A DNA stretch of 21,957 bases, taken from positions 1 through 21,957 of the IMG/VR virus record IMGVR_UViG_3300018418_003100. One strand, 5' to 3'. How positions within the stretch are numbered: the first letter of the stretch is position 1; every line of letters begins with the position of its first letter. Source of the DNA: a virus. Both the position numbers and the translations under genes were made by a program. The notes under the pieces are model-generated. The model was not told where the DNA came from, searched no databases, and worked only from the letters and a program-made list of their open reading frames with translations. Positions 19,801 to 21,957 of this stretch are shown piece by piece.

Positions 19801-21033
19801 CTCGATGCATTCAGTTATGACTTGAACTATGGTGGTAACATCGCATCAAGATGGAATGCAGATTTCTACTTCTGGAATAATCAGTTTAGAGTTCCTGAAG
19901 ACCAACGTATTCCAACAGCAAAAGCTTATAAGCAACTTGGTGTAATATGTAAAGATATCGTACTTGGTAAATATCCAAATCAAACAGTTCTTGGAGAAGT
20001 TGGTACTGATGTAGAGTCTAAGAAAGTTAAAGGACTTGCAGACATGTTCTACAAGACACAATTCTTTAAAGATACTAAGTACTTACCTGCTAAGGAAGAA
20101 CCAGATTATACATATGTTGATGATACATTTACAAGTGCTCAGTTCATCCTCGAACAGAATAAACTCGACCTTGCATTTGATGTCGTAAGATTTGTTAATA
20201 CAACTTATGATTACATTGACATTAACTTAACAAGAAGAGATGGCTACAACTTATTAGAAGCAATTACAAATGACTTTAGATATGAAGATGCTTCCGCGGG
20301 CGTACCAGTGTACGGGAACGTGGCAGGGTCTCAGAAATCTACAAGGTCATTTACCGCAGCATTCTTCGACCAGAAAGGTCAGCATACATTCCCAGTATTT
20401 AATCCATCTAATACAGCATACAAATACCAAGGAAGTGTATCACAGCTATCTGACCTAGCTGCTATCACAGGACAGAAACCAAATCACGCATATATTGTTG
20501 CAGATAACTATGCAGTAAGTCATTTTGCGGGAGATATATATTATTGGAACGGAACAACTTGGGTATTAGACCAGACTAACGACACATCATTACTTGACGC
20601 CTTTACTGGTGCTTGGGATAGAATGAGAGATTATATTGTTAATAATCTATCACCTAACTCACAACACGACTTAATGGTTGAAGGTTTATTTAATGACTGT
20701 CTGAAAGATAATATTCTAAGACCAGAAACATTAGTATTTGGTTCCTTGGTTGAATCCATTGCTCACCAGTTTAATGGTGCATCAGCAGGTGTTAACAGAA
20801 ATGCTCTACCTCTAAACTTTAGAAACTTAGGTTCTGCTATATCAGCGGTGGCTTCGGTACTAAGTGAAGATGGTGGTAGAATCAGATGGTCGGGTGCGGA
20901 TGAATTGAATAACCAATACTTCGCAAGAGGTCTAAGAATTAATGGTAGAACAGGTCGAATCGAAGGTCGACCATTTACATCATCTGTAAGAAAACTCGCA
21001 AGAAGAGCTTCAAACAGTAGAGCAGCATTATAA
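10867..21033 (+). CDS. Giant modular virion protein (3388 aa): Ser/Thr repeat, beta-helix, helical KCxRD repeats, beta modules
   Basis: A single unbroken frame encodes 3388 residues. Order: an N-terminal domain (1-56, LFVIVNLVQGDDGTKNIT), typical of marine phage structural proteins; a Ser/Thr/Asn-rich repeat (about 57-356); a pectate-lyase-like beta-helix from about 411 (VHVDAASGDDKNPGT, APVRTLERGCELM) to about 770; then twelve helical repeats centred on KCxRD with six beta modules between them; and a C-terminal region with a YYWNGTTW fibre-type motif and a basic end. The Shine-Dalgarno GGGAAG is eight bases before the ATG, under its own late promoter. No signal peptide, membrane segment or catalytic motif is seen. 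Size, repeats and position fit a long fibre or tail appendage, possibly a receptor-contacting one, but this is inference; the helical repeats match nothing I can name. Confidence 0.85.
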   Translation: MSKISELGSITGANTRSEDLFVIVNLVQGDDGTKNITRKELVEAIQYEIFSRITITGGTISGVVMSDSRLDNVIIDNSNIEDTDFVRGSIDDTAITDSTANNITQSYSTFQLGTIFATVANTMTITDSDFSDGTANNVVITNSQFNEGTGNNVVLTNSTIDNSTFINGDVNNSVIETSEFNNGTMDTVTGVNLDISNSDITTSDITDSTANNLTITSSEFNSGTMDTVTGVDITLSNSEISTTNIQTSNFYEGNISNTVIVTSEFNDGTSNNVVITNSQFNDGTGNNVTLTNSTIDDSLIQDSTIANTSFTGTMSDVTAVNMTITSSSADGLGANNSTFENGTVSSSTFSGGVIDQSKLVDFDMELTKEFEPPIDDESYFAIRNEQTGETEQINFGQLFDEVSARTAQALKVHVDAASGDDKNPGTQLAPVRTLERGCELMLEKAGGSFDRNALNNAVHMSVGPGAYYTKGELAIPDDCSVTSTAGQYATVIEALPGYENNNCWLVGSGNYVQGFGYQNWKIDNFDFPEGGFAIAYRPGAKLLRSPYIRDSSQLSNFNRVDVEPPLNPYNTKGTLDDLGREFTLSNVSSVSGFAVDDEITFSSGAVGFVSYVSELASDNKIHVRNLKNNKGFAVGDTITSESGGTATIDVIGIDDFPNRLVGRGGGCLLADRRVLDPDSLYTYVLCFGFTPRSQNGMGYVARDGAGVNGIGSLSIFVRCAFYALNGGQMTLNNSGTQFGDISMRAKGTTQFFAPKATNATIFGNTVFADTIENAYDDIVDDMVDYLTSNTANGGLNYTGYDAGKCERDTRIIVDGLGYDVALDSNYWGRLAGITYRSPISQKVVGDQLEQTVAANEYLQDQIEGIFEGSTNIINRANTSMQELFNVLQYGEENMNPITWVDDIYNPERTAARELIQDNRSFIQDELTDWIDNNDEFFSYDSVACRRDTTDYILPAVKYDMLLGTNYNAVTAGNAYYMNAAAKVVDKQRNETIAAYRHLKDKTNELIDANTEIGHVRADEAFDEIIGQLEGNGIKLLPEPASYTPTDASYDHVSGLMEVTIGDHAFKVGDGIFIKENGMTFSCPEDGTGNPINISHPRPSDPLWNQKFDIVSITQTTITVDAKPAGVNKVHTFVSAYKDAIQAATTYTWTPTGGTYDAATGYMTLTLGSKHGLSKGDRVFFKPESITFSCEGDGTVTQLSHPRPHDPTYKTPVEIDSVTSNSITVLVGPSAYVAPHTFVSADVNSVILANSKIYFSDDTSITASKRNARIQLQENKEFIQDLMLGYIDYNYFRYDSEKCERDVLKHILPAVERDIITGSNYNAKQAGIAYRSKTSAEDTWLNERPETVGSMTELKQLVANNTITDLGSIHRSNESFRQLIDITNSNGKSYTPAAGTTYDPTSGKLVLSIGAHDFEPGQNIVLDDESVTFTCALDGNATQHSYPRKGDPAYRTPVLINKVTSTTIEVNVGGYENGTAHTFVSATANSVKASDYISSFTPSTATYDPATGVFEATIGNHSFEVGDYVELKPESIVFTCAQDSNTVEHAYPATHHPAYKTPVKLTGVTATTITMNVGVGSGGAHTFVRADVGAIEGDPIIWTDPSKYLKYYTPTTATYNPGTGESVVTIPGHDLLVDDFIEFAPYSFTFTCSQDGDATEHSYPRKGDGNFNTPMQITAVNGDDITVDVGAGSGGTHTFVRVSNEAVAKVTTNSDGFYAAQQLQANRNMIQDEVMAYLDNNYFVFDGAKCSRDTGFILDAVRRDVATGANYNAVFNGLGYRIGTVGANKVINDQLPQTTGSINYLKSEIAAELSGNSLARANAAFDEIIDIITNGSANANTLAFGANGVSAQTIEARNALQNNRAFIQAEITAYIAQEFPNLNYDVADCERDTGYLVDALSWDIQHGSNSASINFARLYFENAIAVLPGDQKIPTAKAWQHIADVAYQVVRDQAVTPTSGNGASQDQSLTDVGIAIANDVKDLVNIVTDTIRNESLDWLPEYIEPTIEATYEDAVNKIDGQTEPLSIDVIGYVQREWKGLPYEKAKCRRDVGLIVDAASKDIIYGGNANVIEAAKYYFRLDDEQSADYEQLRSVNVLPLEVLGQFKDTAEEYKTANVSGLRTLTNILPIEQRIPTMEAFRHLADVASNVVQEIAITPSANNVPSQDTSGTPADAATGTAIHDLIEIVANVVDDDSDENLTTTLVSPTVDSNRTAARVQIQRNKDFIAEDVIAKLKKDYYTFDGDKCKRDVGILIDAVKRDVLTNSNFNAVFNGLAYRIGTTGADAVITEQLSETIKAIEYTRDIAVNNVTSSVGKQRAMTAFNEILDIMKNGSTNADAITYGSVSQAGNNGINAREQLLNNKAFLQAEITAWIAQNYGSLVYDSAKCERDLGYLIDAVIFDAMHGGNSASINDTKLYFENAISVLPEDQRAPTAAAFNHIGTVARSVVLDTAVTPTTGNAESQNFSAGSVGTPLADKIEGLFGLVATAISDNGLEVNPDVEEPNTTFYTDELASYVELDASKEAIQDGILAYLARYFDILPYSEAKCRRDVGYILDGVSHDIQYGGNAATLNNAYLYFDNAVNTLPKEQRAASKEAFTHVANVVEHVVRRMEVDQSRWIKQTFGVQTATYDPVTGIMVVTTKAPHGLTTDDYVIVEDEGITFSCGGSVEISHPRPDIDPNHRQPLRITAVTNQTFTVNAGYAKGYAGAHTFVSALPNAILHIENQIYKQDMSQIAGDPEIAIRAKNLVNIISNVVDKGSYVDFPNRVDPLQTWQAQPFIDSKELIEDASTGLATSVLNYISNVHNGLSFPEAKCRRDIGYLLDAISHDVQYDGNIATLTATKIYFENGISVLPADTRTQTADIYNYLGTVLDAVVQEDNSVANTTYTSTTQDLLGTPATAIEGGRVSDLIGIVEDAIRADNLDSLPLPVEPTIAWVDTGIQGAAQQIEDNTESLADELIYYIRQEFDVLDYNRAKCRRDIGYLLDAFSYDLNYGGNIASRWNADFYFWNNQFRVPEDQRIPTAKAYKQLGVICKDIVLGKYPNQTVLGEVGTDVESKKVKGLADMFYKTQFFKDTKYLPAKEEPDYTYVDDTFTSAQFILEQNKLDLAFDVVRFVNTTYDYIDINLTRRDGYNLLEAITNDFRYEDASAGVPVYGNVAGSQKSTRSFTAAFFDQKGQHTFPVFNPSNTAYKYQGSVSQLSDLAAITGQKPNHAYIVADNYAVSHFAGDIYYWNGTTWVLDQTNDTSLLDAFTGAWDRMRDYIVNNLSPNSQHDLMVEGLFNDCLKDNILRPETLVFGSLVESIAHQFNGASAGVNRNALPLNFRNLGSAISAVASVLSEDGGRIRWSGADELNNQYFARGLRINGRTGRIEGRPFTSSVRKLARRASNSRAAL
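11035..11934 (+). repeat. Ser/Thr/Asn-rich protein repeat (about 20- and 40-residue periods) in the giant gene
   Basis: Residues about 57-356 are built from short units of the form S-x-F-N-x-G-T-x-x-N-V-x-I-T-N-S. NGTMDTVTGV recurs after 40 residues (183 and 223). A longer unit, NNVVITNSQFN-GTGNNV-LTNSTID, occurs at about 136 and again about 135 residues later. The regular alternation suggests a beta-solenoid or pentapeptide-like shaft leading into the beta-helix. The reverse strand shows open frames here only because of the repeat's codon bias. Confidence 0.7.
13990..15966 (+). repeat. Five of six inserted beta modules (M1-M5) in the giant gene
   Basis: About 95-100 residues each: M1 13990-14289, M2 14302-14604, M3 15031-15327, M4 15349-15636, M5 15685-15966. 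The shared pattern is Y-x-P-x-x-A-x-Y-D-P-x-T-G, a strand, H-x-(F/L), F-(T/S)-C, H-(S/A/P)-(Y/R)-P, and HTFV near the end. M1-M2 sit between helical units 2 and 3, M3-M5 between 3 and 4, each set just after a helix like AFDEIIDIITNG. The H-(G/D/x)-(L/F)-x-x-G-D turn resembles the FCCH-like insert of the gp8-like protein. Confidence 0.8.
16021..18717 (+). repeat. Tandem duplication of a three-unit, about 500-residue block in the giant gene
   Basis: Helical units 4-5-6 (Cys 1745, 1884, 2042) and 7-8-9 (Cys 2241, 2382, 2542) are co-linear. The spacings are 139/158 and 141/160, and the block offset is 496-500 residues. Matching landmarks include NAVFNGL-YRIGT-GA, AF-EI-DI--NGS-NA, FIQAEITAYIAQ against FLQAEITAWIAQ, SNSASIN---LYFENAI-VLP, and AVTPT-GN--SQ. 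Block 1 starts near 16021 and block 2 near 17509. Unit 6 carries about 40 extra residues after its YYF, which unit 9 lacks. Confidence 0.8.
18718..19002 (+). repeat. Sixth inserted beta module (M6) in the giant gene
   Basis: Residues 2618-2712 repeat the module pattern: TATYDPVTG, APHGL, ITFSC, ISHPRP, AHTFVSA. It lies between helical units 9 and 10, after a different helix (VVEHVVRRME) from the one preceding the M1 and M3 insertions, so it was inserted or moved separately. Confidence 0.8.
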
Positions 21034-21049
21034 AATAGGATAAAGAAAA

Positions 21050-21475
21050 ATGTCTATAACAACAATTACAACTTCTCAGGCACCTGACGCTAAACCAGTT
21101 GCCGTCAATAAGGTTGTATCCACTAACTGGCAAGTTCTTATTGAAGTACCTCAATACGAGGTTCCTGAACTAGTATTTGGTGGTTCAACAACTATTGAGC
21201 CGGGCGTTGGTGAAGTTATTTCACCATTGATTTTGTGTAATACAATCGCAAACACTGTGAACATTGATGTCAGAACACACCGTGATGACGTTAACGCAGA
21301 ATTTTACATATTGAGAAACATGCCTATAGGCGGTTATCAGACAACAGCAATTCCTCTGAATGGCCAGTTTTTAAAGAGTGGTGATACATTAGAAATTATA
21401 GCAGACACTGACTTAGCATGTCATGCTACATTATCATTCACATTAGGTCAATCTGAAGAAGATGACGTTGTTTAA
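21050..21475 (+). CDS. Small beta-rich structural protein (141 aa)
   Basis: A 141-residue protein that I do not recognise by name. It starts 16 bases after the giant gene, with AGGATAAAG upstream of the ATG, so it probably shares the giant's transcript. The sequence alternates short strands and turns (LIEVPQYEVPELVF, VNIDVRTHRDD, AEFYILRNMPIGG, LKSGDTLEIIAD, ATLSFTLGQ) and ends in an acidic tail (SEEDDVV). There is no signal peptide, membrane helix or catalytic motif. The all-beta look and the neighbours suggest a minor virion component such as a fibre-tip, adaptor or decoration protein; this is inference. The late promoter of the next gene follows its stop at once. Confidence 0.75.
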   Translation: MSITTITTSQAPDAKPVAVNKVVSTNWQVLIEVPQYEVPELVFGGSTTIEPGVGEVISPLILCNTIANTVNIDVRTHRDDVNAEFYILRNMPIGGYQTTAIPLNGQFLKSGDTLEIIADTDLACHATLSFTLGQSEEDDVV

Positions 21476-21522
21476 GTACTGATAAATATATTAATAATGA
21501 TTAACGGAGAATAACTTAAATG
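21469..21522 (+). promoter_or_regulatory. Inverted repeat flanking the late promoter and covering the next start codon
   Basis: TGTTTAAGT (21469-21477) can pair with ACTTAAATG (21514-21522): seven Watson-Crick and two G-U pairs. The right arm contains the ATG of the last gene, the left arm contains the stop of the previous gene, and the promoter box and Shine-Dalgarno lie in the loop. It would form only in transcripts reading through from upstream. Confidence 0.45.
21481..21488 (+). promoter_or_regulatory. T4-type late promoter octamer GATAAATA before the last gene
   Basis: GATAAATA lies five bases after the stop of the 141-residue gene and 31 bases before the next ATG. It is identical to the octamer before the gp8-like gene and differs only in the first base from the T4 consensus. 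Confidence 0.7.
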
Positions 21523-21957
21523 TCCAATTTTGGAACACTAACAGGAAAAAGTCAGCTAATAGGTTTTGGTGAACCTCAAGCATTCCCTATTACACTTGAC
21601 CCAGCCGTCTATGAAGGCGCGGTGGTCTATGCTGATAACGATAAAGTTTATTACTCCGACGGGACAAGTTGGATTGAATTATTAGGTGGCGGTGGTACCA
21701 CAGTCGATGCTATTCTTCCTTTTGCATTTATCCGAGTTGATGGAACAGGTAATATTACAGGTACCGGAATTTCATCTTCGAATTGGGATGCAGTTAATGG
21801 TACGATGGACTTTACCTTTGATACTGCTCAGCCCGATACTGATTATACTGTTGTCACTGATGGTGAACTCAATGATGATGGTCGTTTAGTATCAATTCAA
21901 AGTAAAACAGTTAATGGATTTGAAGCTTCATTCTATGACAGCAATGGTAATGCAACA
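21520..21957 (+). CDS. Probable fibre/structural protein, 3' end outside window
   Basis: An ATG at 21520 opens a frame of 146 codons that runs to the window edge without a stop. GGAGA (21506-21510) sits nine bases upstream, and a late promoter octamer precedes it. The protein begins MSNFGTLTGKSQLIGFGEP. VYYSDGTSWIELL (about residues 43-55) is a short motif common in phage fibre and appendage proteins, related to YYWNGTTW in the giant's C-terminus. It is followed by a Gly/Thr stretch and a beta domain (FAFIRVDGTGNITGTGISS, YTVVTDGELNDDGR). The most likely role is another tail fibre or virion surface protein. The complete length and any C-terminal domain cannot be seen. Confidence 0.75.
   Translation, partial: MSNFGTLTGKSQLIGFGEPQAFPITLDPAVYEGAVVYADNDKVYYSDGTSWIELLGGGGTTVDAILPFAFIRVDGTGNITGTGISSSNWDAVNGTMDFTFDTAQPDTDYTVVTDGELNDDGRLVSIQSKTVNGFEASFYDSNGNAT

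Larger units (their letters stand above)
13186..20286 (+). repeat. Twelve helical 'KCxRD' protein repeats in the giant gene
   Basis: Each unit reads roughly N-x-x-FIQ-(helix)-Y-D-x-x-K-C-x-R-D-x-G-(I/L)-(I/L)-x-D-A-(V/I)-x-x-D-(6 to 8)-N. The Cys residues fall at 805, 944, 1298, 1745, 1884, 2042, 2241, 2382, 2542, 2809 and 2971. Unit 2 has VACRRD and unit 5 ADCERD instead of KC. A twelfth, degenerate copy (LTRRDGYNLLEA, about 3121) lacks the Cys. Base spacing is 139-162 residues; larger gaps hold beta modules or an insertion. Two subtypes exist: NYNAV...Y (units 2, 3, 4, 7) and GNxA...YFEN followed by VLPxDQRxPT (units 5, 8-11, with 6 divergent). Confidence 0.85.

Noticed and set aside
21686-21889. 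67-codon forward frame near the window end
   Set aside because: It is out of frame with, and fully inside, the last gene, which has a good ribosome site and late promoter; the translated sequence is low-complexity hydrophobic.

Overview
The window is an AT-rich stretch of tail and baseplate genes from a T4-like contractile-tailed phage (myovirus). It most resembles marine lineages that infect cyanobacteria or SAR11-type bacteria. All genes lie on the + strand, are packed tightly, and encode virion structural proteins. No replication, metabolic, tRNA or integration genes are visible, so the host cannot be fixed. The lineage call rests on three things: a recognisable T4 gp8-type baseplate wedge protein followed by a DUF4815 giant, a fibre protein with an S74 self-cleaving chaperone, and T4-type late promoters (NATAAATA) at three gene boundaries.

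Layout. 1-1995: 3' part of a large subtilisin-fold protein that carries a cupredoxin-like domain. 2048-3925: gp8-like wedge protein, enlarged by a beta-domain insertion. 3944-9325: 1793-residue DUF4815 structural protein. 9333-9524: 63-residue coiled-coil protein, overlapping by 8 bases 9517-10827, a fibre protein ending in a peptidase-S74 intramolecular chaperone. 10867-21033: a 3388-residue modular giant made of an N-terminal Ser/Thr/Asn-rich repeat, a pectate-lyase-like beta-helix, twelve helical 'KCxRD' repeats with six inserted beta modules, and a chimeric C-terminus. 21050-21475: small beta-rich protein. 21520 to the window end: start of another fibre-like protein.

The late-promoter octamers before 2048, 10867 and 21520 suggest three transcription units: gp8/DUF4815/coiled coil/S74 fibre; giant plus the 141-residue protein; and the last gene onward. 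The proteins plausibly build the baseplate periphery and its attached fibres.

The points most worth a second look are these. (1) Inverted repeats flank the late promoters and would cover the ribosome binding site or start codon only in read-through mRNA. (2) The subtilase fold appears to have lost the catalytic Asp and His and is fused to an amicyanin-spaced copper-site domain. (3) The giant protein contains a tandem duplication of about 500 residues and beta modules with invariant His/Cys/His/His. All similarity calls are from reading motifs, not from database searches.
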